This document shows, in pieces, positions 55,382 through 64,000 of a stretch of 64,000 nucleotides of DNA. Both the position numbers and the translations under genes were made by a program. Position 1 is the stretch's first letter; each line of letters opens with the position of its first letter. Under the pieces are notes generated by a model, which was not told where the DNA came from, made no database searches, and worked only from the letters and a program-made list of their open reading frames with translations. Source of the DNA: Cordilura impudica (Eukaryota; Arthropoda; Insecta; Diptera; Scathophagidae); the NCBI GenBank assembly GCA_963682025.1, contig OY821519.1, positions 163,755,803 through 163,819,802 of the forward strand. Direction: 5' to 3'.

Positions 55382-55399
55382 TGGCGCCCGAGCAGGGAC
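55382..55399 (+). other. primer-binding site, tRNA-Lys type
   Basis: TGGCGCCCGAGCAGGGAC, one mismatch from the standard lysine-tRNA site. Confidence 0.85.
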
Positions 55400-56498
55400 C
55401 GGCCAGAAAAAGTGTGCGAAGGATGTGGAATAATCCACGTAAAGGATAAGAAAAAATAAAGAAATTAAAAAAATAAAAATAAACAAATAAAAATCTGTTT
55501 GAAACTGACCGGTTTCAAGTCTCCCCGCGAGTGAACGCGAAATTATGAAGAACGAGGCCCCTTAGTAACTGCCTTCAGCAGACGAAAAGGACGATGTAGA
55601 ACATCAGCCGCTGCACGGACAAGTTAATAAAAAAAATATATATATAAATAATAATAATAATTAGCAAGTAATAAAAATTAATAAATAACTGAAATAAAAC
55701 CAATAAATCTGTAACAATAAAAAAAAATTTAAAAATATTAAAACATTTATAAAATTTAAATAAAATACTAAAAGTGTAAATTATAAAACTTTGAAAATTG
55801 AAACAAAAATAAAAATATTTTTAAATAAACTGTTCACTATAATTTCGATTTATGAAACAAAATATCACGAAAGAAAAAATTTTTTTACTTAGTAAACTTT
55901 GAAATTAAAAACAAAAACATTTTTTTTTTAAACTAAAATAAATTGTAACAACGAAAAAAAAACGAAAACTGAAACAAAAAATTAATAATAAGAATAATAA
56001 ACTTTTTTGGTTAACTGTTGTACTCATAAAATTTTATCGAAAAAAAAAATACGTGAACACTTTTTAAATAATCGAGTAAAACAACGACGAACTGTTAAGA
56101 ATTTAAATAACTTGAACTGAAAACAAAATACATTGAAACAAAGACAAACAGTCTTTAAAGAAAGAAAAAATAGTAATTAAACAAAATAACAAGTTTCGCC
56201 GAATTGCTGACAATAACACACAACGATAGCAATTGTTTCACCAAATTGCAGATAAAACAACTTTAACAAAACATGAGGATATCAATTATTATTATGTAAG
56301 TTAAGGTTAAGAGTAAATTAATTAGCTACAAGAAAAAAAGTATTTCAAGGAAGATTTTAACATTGAATTGCATATAAATTTTAAAGTGTAAATCTAAATA
56401 AAATCTTAAAGAAATTTTGTTCACATTTATTTGCAAATAAAATTATTCTTGTAAACTTTGAAAATAAAATTATTCCTGCTATTTAAATAAAATCCCAG
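55400..56498 (+). other. long A-rich leader of the outer gypsy-type element
   Basis: Over 1 kb of A-rich, non-coding sequence after the lysine primer site. It is interrupted at 56498 by the mag-like element and continues at 61298/61302. Confidence 0.6.
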
Positions 56499-56654
56499 TG
56501 TGGCAACCCTGAAAATGAAAGATTGTAAACTGCCGGTACAAGGAATGTAATGAAAAAAAAAAGAATGAGTCAGTCTTAGTTTGTATATGATCGCGAACAC
56601 AGCTAAATAAAGAAATAAAAAATTAAAATTATAGTGTTTTATTAACCTACTAAA
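56499..56654 (+). repeat. 5' LTR of the mag-like element
   Basis: 156 bp, TGTGGCAACCCTG...CCTACTAAA. It is unusually short, with an AATAAAG signal near 56605. Confidence 0.93.
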
Positions 56655-56657
56655 ACT

Positions 56658-56670
56658 TCAGAAGTGGGAT
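56658..56670 (+). other. primer-binding site, tRNA-Leu (offset)
   Basis: TCAGAAGTGGGAT is complementary to the acceptor end of insect tRNA-Leu (…ATCCCACTTCTGA). It lacks the first TGG-TG that would pair with the CCA terminus, so the match is offset by about 5 nt. Confidence 0.65.
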
Positions 56671-56680
56671 AACTGTAACC

Positions 56681-59600
56681 ATGTCAGACAAGGAAAATTT
56701 TAATGCATTTACAGTAAAGCAATTAAAAGAATGGTTGAAAAATTTAAATGCAAAAACTACGGGAAATAAGAACGAAATAATAAAGCGTATTCAAGAATTC
56801 CCAGAACCAAAAGCAGAGGCATATGACGATGGCAGCAGCAGTGGTGTTGAATACGACAGCGTAGGGGAAATAAATTGTGACAATGAAACGTTTAAACAAA
56901 CGAGTGGCGCAGCCGCAAACATGATGGCAGATAACAAAGTGACAATGTACGAACCATATAAGCAAATAAATGATGCAGCCACAAATATAATGATAGAGAA
57001 TGAATTGTACGAAGGACAGATGAGTGTAACGAAGACGAGTGAACAAGCGCATGTTGAGGATGGTAAAATACAAATGAGTGTTGCGAAAAGAAATTCAATG
57101 GAAAGTAACGGAATAGAGAAAAATTATGGAAAGATAGAAGAAACCAACAAATTTTCTGCTGGAGAGTTTCTGTTAATGAGAAAAGAACTAAATATATTAA
57201 AACGAGAGTTGGAAATACAAAAGAAAGAAATGGAAATATTAAATAGGGAAAATGAAATTCTAAAAATGAAGAGCAGCGATGTGGGTAATAATCAAAAAAA
57301 TTGTGCCAAAGGCAATTTCTCGTCAGCAAAAGATTTACTCTCCGATTTTTCTGGAAATGAAGATAGTTTTGAATTATGGTCATCACAGTTACTGAATATT
57401 AAGCTTGCTTATAATCTGGATGACAACAGTATGCGTGCACTTGTAGCAAACAAATTAAAAGACCGGGCACTGAAATGGTTGCACTCTCGTCCAGACTTGA
57501 TGGTGGTACCAATTGATGAACTATTAACAGACATGAAATCGTTGTTTGAGGATCGTTCAAACCGTTTAACACTAAAGCGACAATTTGAGGCAAAAAAGTG
57601 GCAAGCTGATGAACTCTTTGAAGTTTACTTTCATGAGAAAATTATATTGGCCAATAAAGCAATGATTGATGAAACGGAATTGGTCGAGTATATAATTGAA
57701 GGTATTCCAGACTACACCCTGCGGTCATATGCTCAGATGCAATGTTTTAAAAACAAAAGTATGCTATTAAAGGCATTCCATGCAGTTACTTTGCCGAAAA
57801 TAAAACAAACTCGTCCAGTTGGTACTGATGGAAGGTCGAAGGAAGTCAGATGTTACAATTGCAATTCACTTGGCCATGTTGCTAATGAGTGTCGTAAGCC
57901 GAAACGAGATATGGGTGCTTGTTTTGTTTGTGGTGAAATGGGGCATTTAGCGGCAGTGTGTTCAAAGAAGAAGAAGTCTATTCAAATTCATTCGGTAGCT
58001 GAGGTAGAAGATGTAAATGAATACGTAAGAAATATATATTGTTTATTTTATGCAAATAATACTAATATTGAAATTCTATTAGGAACATTAATTGATACCG
58101 GCAGTCCAATAAGTTTTATTCGTAAGAAGTTTGTACCTTTTCGTTTTGTTTCTAAGAATATGAATATGAATTTAAGTTATAATTACAATGGATTAAATGA
58201 AAGTCAACTAATCATTTTAGGTGAAGTTAAATGTAAAGTATTAGTTGATAATAAATATGTTGACGTAAGATTATTTATTGTGCCTGATAGAACTACTAAA
58301 TATTCGATGGTATTAGGGAGGGATTTTACAAGGAAGGCTAAACTGAGACTAGTTAATATTGAGAGGATTGATAGTTATGAGGGTGAAAATAGTTGCAAGG
58401 AAGTGCTTGAATTGATGGCAATTGATATTAATAATAATGAATGTGCACAGATATCAAATAATAATATTAATTATAAGGATAAACGAAAATTTGCTGAAGT
58501 TTTTAAGAATTTTTATGAAAATTGTAAGCGTCCCGAAACACCCGAGATTAAATGTGAGATGAGGTTAAGACTGACTACTGAGACTCCATTCCATTTCTCA
58601 CCACGTCGTTTGTCATATTTTGAGAGAGAAAAATTAGAGGAAATTTTGGATGATCTTTTGTCAAAGGGGATTATTAGGCCAAGCAGTTCTGAATATGCTT
58701 CTCCTATAGTATTAGTAAGAAAAAAGACGGGAGATATTCGTTTGTGTGCTGATTATAGGAATTTGAACAGGATCACTCTTAAAGATAATTATCCTCTACC
58801 GCTTATCGATGACCTACTCGATAGATTGGCCAATAAGTCGATTTTTTCTTTACTGGACCTAAAGAGTGCATTTTATTATGTTGGGATGAGTGAGGATTCT
58901 GTTAAATACACATCGTTTGTGACACACATGGGTCAATATGAATATCTTAAGATGCCATTCGGCCTGAAGAATTCACCATCGACCTTTCAGCGATTTGTTA
59001 ATCAGGTTTTTAGTGACTTGATACGTGAGGGAAAGATAGCGATATATGTTGATGACCTAATGATAGCAACAAAAGATGTGGACGAGCATTTGAGTATTCT
59101 GAAAATAGTTTTTGAAAGGTTAGTTAGGAATAAATTGGAACTTAGATTGGAAAAATGCAGGTTCATGGAGTCGGAGATTAAATATTTGGGCTATACGATT
59201 TCAGATGTTGGTATTCGTCCGGATGAGGGAAATATTGATTCCGTAGTTAATTTCCCAGTTCCACGTAACGCAAGGGATGTTCAAAGTTTTCTTGGGTTGT
59301 GTTCCTATTTTAGGAGATTTGTAAAAGATTTTTCGCTTATGGCCAGACCTCTTTATAATTTAATTAGAAAGGATGCAAAATTTAAATTCGGTGAGGAGGA
59401 ACATCAATGTTTTGAATTGTTAAAGACGAAGTTAGTGGAAGCGCCTATACTTTCTATATATGATCCCCGTGATGAAACTGAATTACACTGTGATGCAAGC
59501 AGTCATGGTTTTGGTGCGATATTGTTTCAGAGAAAAAGTGATGGGAAATTTCATCCCATATTTTACTTTCCCAAAAGGACAAGTGAATCTGAGTCTAAAT

Positions 59601-59690
59601 ATCACAGCTTTGAACTGGAGACCCTTGCCATCATTTATGCTCTTCGTAGGTTCAGAATATATTTATTTATATTTATATTTAAAGTTCAGA
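56681..59690 (+). pseudogene. gag-pol: mag-like Gag-Pol polyprotein, main frame
   Basis: Open frame of 1008 residues. Residues 6-38 form a SAP-type DNA-binding motif (TVKQLKEWLKNLNAKTTGNK). A coiled coil follows at about 165-205 (KRELEIQKKEMEILNRENE), then the capsid (about 220-370). Two zinc knuckles are CYNCNSLGHVANEC (about 391) and CFVCGEMGHLAAVC (about 413). The protease is LIDTGSPISFI (about 470). RT carries LCADYRNLNR, LLDLKSAFYYV and YVDDLMIA (about 789), and RNase H begins HCDASSHGFGAIL (about 936). A direct duplication of TTCAGAA bracketing an AT insertion near 59650-59690 throws the frame, so RNase H ends early. Confidence 0.92.
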
Positions 59691-61194
59691 ATTTTGACAG
59701 ATTGTAATTCTTTGACATTGACACTGAATAAAAGGGAAGTTAATCCTAGAACAGCCAGATGGGCTCTTGAATTACAGAACTTTGGCTACATTTTAGAACA
59801 TCGTAAGGGCGAACGGATGCAGCATGTGGATGCTCTCAGCAGGAATACGAATATTTTGGTATTAGAGGAGAATACGTTTGAACAAAATTTGTCCATATGC
59901 CAGTATAAGGATGAGCATATAAACAAAATTCGGTCTTCGTTGGAAAAACAGGAGAGTAGTTTTTATGAAATGAGAAACGGTGTTGTTTACAGGAAGATTG
60001 GTGATAAAATATTGTTTTATGTACCCAGTGGTATGGAAGAGAATATTTTACGAATTTATCATGATGACATGGGACATTTGGGGCGTGATAAGGTTTCAGA
60101 TGCTATAATGAAATCATATTGGTTTCCGAAGATGAGAGAGAAGGTTGGGATTCATATTGATAACTGCATTAAGTGCATTGCTTTTTCTTCGAAAAGTGGC
60201 AGGCGTGAAGGTTTGATGCATAATATATCTAAAGGAAAAGTACCATTTGAAATGGTGCATATAGATCATTTTGGACCAGTTAAGTTGAAGAGCGCTAAAA
60301 AGAAGTAAGTTTTTCCGGTAATTGATGCATTTTCGAAGTTTCTTCGCCTCTATCCGACTCTTACCACTAATTCTGGTGAGGTTTGTAGGTGTTTGACCTC
60401 GTATTTCAATTATTATAGTAGGCCTTCGATTATTGTATCGGATAGGGGTAGTGCTTTCACCTCAGGCGATTTTAGGAATTTTTTGGAGGATAATAACGTT
60501 AAGCATGTGAAAATTGCTACGGGTTCTCCACAGGCTAATGGCCAGGTGGAGAGAGTCAACCGCACTTTGGCACCTATGATTGCGAATTTGACAAATGGGG
60601 GTAATGATTATAGTTTGGATAAAATTTTGCCGAAAATAGAGTTTGCAATGAATAACACTGTTCATAGGAGTACGGGTACTACTCCGAGTAAATTGCTGTT
60701 TGGTATTGAACAGAAGGGTAATGTTATTGATTTGCTGAGAGAGACTAGATGAAACGAATGAATGTGAATCGGAGAGGAACTTAGATCGTGTGCGTGAATG
60801 CGCATCGAATCGAATGGTAAAGTGTCAAGAATACAACAATATGTTAAAGGATCGAGGTCGTATTGAAAGGACGTACAGTGTAGGGGATTATGTAGTGGTG
60901 AAGAATTTTGTTAGTGAACCTGGGGTTTGTAAGAAAATCATCCCAAGGTTCAAGGGTCCATATAAGGTTGTTAAAGTACTTTCCAATGATGGGTATGTTT
61001 TGAGGGATGTGGATGGGTTTCAGGTAAGCCAAATTCCTTATGAAGGAATACGGGAAGCGGCTAACATTAAGCCATGGTTGCGAAGTTTCTCACAGGATGT
61101 CAAGGGTAAAATCGGGACGATTTTAGGTCAGGAAGGCCGAACTGTGGCAACCCTGAAAATGAAAGATTGTAAACTGCCGGTACAAGGAATGTAA
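59691..61194 (+). pseudogene. pol: mag-like Pol: RNase H end and integrase
   Basis: Continues in a second frame: DCNSLTLTLNKREVNPRTAR and HRKGERMQHVDALSR close RNase H. The integrase has HLGRDKVSDAIMKSYWFPKM with CIKC, the first catalytic aspartate in VHIDHFGPV, then IVSDRGSAFTS, then SPQANGQVERVNRTL. Breaks lie at about 60305 and 60745. The C-terminal domain (60790-61194) includes YSVGDYVVVKNF and FKGPYKVVKVL, and its last 17 codons run into the 3' LTR. It would splice element DNA into the genome. Confidence 0.9.
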
Positions 61195-61297
61195 TGAAAA
61201 AAAAAGAATGAGTCAGTCTTAGTTTGTATATGATCGCGAACACAGCTAAATAAAGAAATAAAAAATTAAAATTATAGTGTTTTATTAACCTACTAAA
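61143..61297 (+). repeat. 3' LTR of the mag-like element
   Basis: 155 bp, identical to the 5' LTR except for one fewer A. Confidence 0.95.
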
Positions 61298-61301
61298 CCA
61301 G

Positions 61302-62735
61302 TAACCTTAATCCTGTCCTAAATGCAGCATCGGTTCCAACAAATCCAGGACCTTCCCAACGGACAATGACATTGGACGAACACAATGCATTGATTGGTTC
61401 AGGCTACGGCAAATTTAAATATTTCGGATCAAACTATTGATCCAACACATATGAATAATATTAATGAGTGAGACAAAATCCCCGATGTTGTCAGGTGTTT
61501 GCGATATTTTAGTGAAAATCCAGGGGAATTTAATTCATGGGGGAGAAGCGTAGATCGAATCCTTCAGATTTACGAGCCCATCAGGGGCACTCCAAAGTAT
61601 TACGGTATTTTATGCGTAATACGGAATAAAATTGTGAGCAATGCAGATGTTGCCCTTGAACCATACAACACTCCCTGAAATTGGAAAGATATTTCCAGAT
61701 GCCTTACTCTGCTTATGCAGACAAGAGCGATATTCGAGCCTTAGAGTATCAAATGACGTGTTTGGTGCAGGGCAACCAGTCGATCCAAGAAATTTATCAA
61801 CGGGTATATGCTCACTTATCCTTTGTTTTGAATAAAATTGGTAGTATGGACTTAGCCGAAGATTCTTTACAATTGCTTATGCAAACTTACCGGGACAAAG
61901 CACTCGACACTTTTGTTCGAGGCCTTAAAGGTGACTTATCGCGTCTTCTGGGCATGAGGGAACCTGTAGATTTGCACCAAGTTGTAATTATGGGCAAACC
62001 GTCCAGAATATTTCTAATAGAATTCATAATCATCCACCCCAAACGCCGCGGAGAAATTTCCAATCGAATTCCCAACAAGGACAGTTTAGGTTTCACCCTC
62101 AATTGGCTTACATGCCATAACCACGAGTAAATACTTATCAGCCCAATAATTACCCATGAGACCAACCCAAAACTTTTTTAATCTAAATGGGAATAACCGC
62201 ATCGGACGCAATTCGCCCCCACGTCCCTTTGCACCAAAACCACAACCTCGACCTGAGCTAATGGAAGTTGACTCGAGTATGCGATCTAATAGGGTGAATA
62301 ACATGAATAGGCCTAGACCAAACAACTTCTTCAGAAAAAGACCTGGAGAAAGTCTTGAACATGACCAGCGTAAGATGCAAAGAAACTATCATGTCGACGT
62401 GAATTATGCGACAGAGGAACCTTGCGACGTCGAATGTATATCGAGGGATGCCAAGCTCGAAGACGCTCAGGAGTATTTTCATACTGTCCCTGAGAAACAG
62501 AAGAGCCAGTAGACTTTAGTGATTTACATTTTTTAGGTTAACGGACTCTTCGTTACCATTCATAAAATTTAGGAAGAAGAGTGGACTGATTTTGAATATA
62601 TTTATAGATACCGGTTCCACAAAAAATTATATTCAACCATCTCTGCCATAGAAAACTTTTCCAAATAACGAACCCTTCTTTGCTCGATCAGTGGCAGGAG
62701 ACATAGAAATTAAGGAACATACATTCATAAATCTT
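61302..62735 (+). pseudogene. gag: gypsy-type Gag and protease of the outer element
   Basis: Decayed errantivirus-like Gag. A candidate start is ATG 61369 (MTLDEHNALIGSGYGKF). The capsid region reads [20 protein letters not shown] and [16 protein letters not shown], then after a shift YADKSDIRALEYQMTCLVQG and RDKALDTFVRGLKGDLSRLL. The proline- and arginine-rich C-terminus is PKPQPRPELMEVDSSMRSN (62156-62512). The protease opens at about 62590 with IDTGSTKNYIQP. It parallels the layout of 1759-3100 but is another lineage. It is truncated at 62735 by the next element. Confidence 0.8.
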
Positions 62736-62806
62736 CCTTCGCGTTGGCACTCACCTTGACGTGGTGCGGGGGCTTGATTTCACAATGATTCAACAGGCTA
62801 TGCTGA
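62736..62806 (+). ncRNA. candidate HDV-like self-cleaving ribozyme
   Basis: Possible fold: P1 62736-62742 with 62766-62772 (7 pairs, two G-U); P2 62744-62749 with 62801-62806 (6 pairs); P3 62752-62754 with 62761-62763; P4 62774-62777 with 62790-62793. The order P1-P2-P3-P1-P4-P2 is the double pseudoknot of the HDV class. A candidate catalytic C is near 62794-62798. Not tested. Confidence 0.45.
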
Positions 62807-63037
62807 TGGGATCTACGAGATAGTAGTTTCCCTTGTCAGACAGGCTTTTGTTGAGTGTAGGACCAAGAACTGCCTTCCCCTAATCCAGGGTGTCATGCGT
62901 TACCGTGCCCATTGGAAAAGTTTTGCAGTCAGGGGGTTACGTCACTGTATTTGGACGGCGTCTCACCGAAACCGGGCCGAATCGGAAAGTAACTGTGGCC
63001 TAACCATAGCATGGGGCACTGCTATGGCGGACCATTT

Positions 63038-63055
63038 GTAGTAGTAGTAGTAGTA
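63038..63055. repeat. (GTA)n microsatellite
   Basis: Six GTA units lie between the Pr77-like element and the 3' flank of the minus-strand LINE, so it could be the tail of either. Confidence 0.9.
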
Positions 63056-63197
63056 AGAATTCTTTATTCAATGTTTTTTTTTCCAATTACATTATAAAAC
63101 TTAAAAGAATGTACGGCGTTGACTATGTCGTTAGCCGGAAAAGAGATTTTATAAACATATATATGTATATAAATATTATGTTTTGTGTTCGTAAAAA
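63056..63197 (-). other. LINE 3' untranslated region
   Basis: Short AT-rich stretch downstream (minus strand) of the LINE ORF, with AATAAAG at about 63062-63068 on the minus strand. Confidence 0.5.
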
Positions 63198-64000
63198 TTA
63201 AGTGTTGTATTCAATAATTAAGGTTTTTCTATACGCCAATGCATTGATTAAATATTTAACTAGTTTTTCCCAATTATCTTCACCATTTAAAATTGTAATG
63301 AGCTCATTTTTTGATATTGTTATATTTTGGAACCAATGTTGTCGAAAGTTATTTAATATAGGACACCTTCCAATGAAATGATGTAAATCTTCAATCTCCT
63401 TTTTATTACACAATGAACAATATTTAACAACTTTCCTCGAGAAATGAGAACCATTTAATTCTATTAGATCACATCGAGCCTTAAATATCTACATGATACT
63501 CGACTGATAATTGTTGCAGTGGAAATAAAGGTGTGCCACTGAGGTATCTATTTTCTTGTAAATGGATTCTGTTTGACTTGCTCGAGTTAATCAACTTTGG
63601 TGATATTTATTTTCTAAACAATTTAAAAACAGTGCTTGGTTTTCATTCCATTCCCTTAAAGTAATATTTGTTGACCACGATATGTTGAACTCTACACCAA
63701 TCGTATTTAAACATTTCACCCAGGATATATTATGTTCCAACACAAGTCTACTTAATTGATAAGGTAGACGAGAGTCTTGATAATGAAAGAGGGTGCGTTT
63801 TATGTATTGCATGTGAAGGTTTAGCATAAATAAATGGCCATCGTTCATTCCAGACTCGAGTAGGAGAGCGTAGTTGGGAGCGAATTTCGGTAAATTTAGA
63901 ATGCGTTTTATGAAATATCTTTGGAGCTTATCCACTTCTTCAAAATGAGAATGCCCCCATACTTGTGCACCGTATGATTGTACTGACCTGCAAACAGAAT
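63198..64000 (-). pseudogene. LINE ORF2 C-terminal part, running off the window
   Basis: Minus-strand reading from the window edge: SVQSYGAQVWGHSHFEEVDK, then FIKRILNLPKFAPNYALLLE and QDSRLPYQLSRLVLEHN (63935-63591), the region after the RT thumb in several LINE clades. A damaged stretch follows, then 63413-63198 with the zinc-finger-like MCNKKEIEDLHHFIGRCPIL (C...C...H...C) that often closes ORF2. The RT core lies beyond 64000. One frame change occurs at about 63420-63590. Confidence 0.82.

Larger units (their letters stand above)
56499..61297 (+). mobile_element. young mag-like Ty3/gypsy retrotransposon with a SAP-domain Gag
   Basis: LTRs 56499-56654 and 61143-61297 differ only in one A-run (10 versus 9). 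They are flanked by the 4-bp TSD CCAG (56495-56498 and 61298-61301). One gag-pol frame starts at 56681. The short LTR, the leucine-tRNA primer site and two CCHC knuckles fit the mag/SURL branch. Gag-pol has frameshifts at about 59670, 60305 and 60745 despite the near-identical LTRs. The element sits inside the leader/gag boundary of an older gypsy-type element. Confidence 0.93.
62736..63055 (+). mobile_element. short element with a Pr77/HDV-ribozyme-like 5' end
   Basis: Starts CCTTCGCGTTGGCACTCACC and continues TTGACGTGGTGCGGGGGCTT, closely resembling the Pr77 hallmark of L1Tc/ingi-type LINEs, which is an HDV-like ribozyme. It is more GC-rich than its flanks and non-coding. It ends with (GTA)n at 63038-63055. 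It interrupts the gypsy-type protease exactly at the predicted ribozyme cleavage point. It may be a LINE-derived non-autonomous element; this is inference. Confidence 0.6.

Noticed and set aside
57399..57593. Minus-strand open frames opposite the mag-like gag-pol
   Set aside because: Shadows of the strong plus-strand polyprotein; no independent motif.

Overview
The window reads as AT-rich repetitive DNA from a dipteran (brachyceran) fly. The basis is the mix of families: gypsy-group errantiviruses with env, BEL/Pao, copia-like and Ty3/gypsy LTR elements, Jockey/CR1-like LINEs, a mariner-type derivative, Transib, and short dispersed repeats with a fly-like ACGGACGGACATCG module. I found no convincing single-copy host gene, no CRISPR array and no rRNA. 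The fly assignment is inference; the transposon calls rest on motifs, repeats and target-site duplications (TSDs) visible in the sequence.

Layout. 1-8940: the 5' end of a copia-like element (minus strand: gag, initiator-tRNA-type primer site, LTR) split by a complete but decayed gypsy-like errantivirus (1150-8698, TATA TSD). That errantivirus carries, inside pol, the LTR and leader of a second errantivirus (4814 to about 5683). 8990-12098: BEL/Pao pieces (minus) in permuted order. 12104-14040: a LINE cut by a 405-bp MITE. 14047-15536: LTR and env of a third errantivirus (minus). 15541-16110: a Transib transposase fragment. 17040-19780: a Jockey-like LINE. 19781-24521: a Helentron/DINE-like element whose core is a 3.5-kb (AATTTTT)n array. 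25418-29641: a DNA transposon with about 490-bp inverted repeats and an unusual transposase. 29718-43449: a Ty3/gypsy element (minus, TGTA TSD). A mariner derivative sits in its RT region. A Transib element (34419-43064, CGCCG TSD) sits upstream of its gag, and a nearly full-length Jockey-like LINE (37231-42097) sits inside the Transib. 43886-48213: short dispersed-repeat copies, a LINE fragment and a tRNA-like relic. 48801-51508: another inverted-repeat DNA transposon. 51611-53580: a CsRn1-type gypsy remnant. About 53650-62735: LTR, primer site, leader and gag of a further gypsy-type element, interrupted by a young mag-like LTR retrotransposon with a SAP domain (56499-61297, CCAG TSD). 62736-63055: a short element beginning with a Pr77/HDV-ribozyme-like sequence. 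63198-64000: a LINE 3' end running off the window.

How the parts relate. The elements record insertion order. Ty3/gypsy was entered by Transib, which was entered by a LINE. The copia LTR was entered by an errantivirus, which was entered by a second errantivirus. The mag-like element entered an older gypsy element. Its two LTRs differ only in the length of one A-run, so it is the youngest insertion seen. The strongest biology is the Transib copy: a transposase related to the RAG1 core, and ends that carry an exact CACAGTG heptamer, a 22-bp spacer and an A-rich nonamer-like block, the layout of a V(D)J recombination signal.
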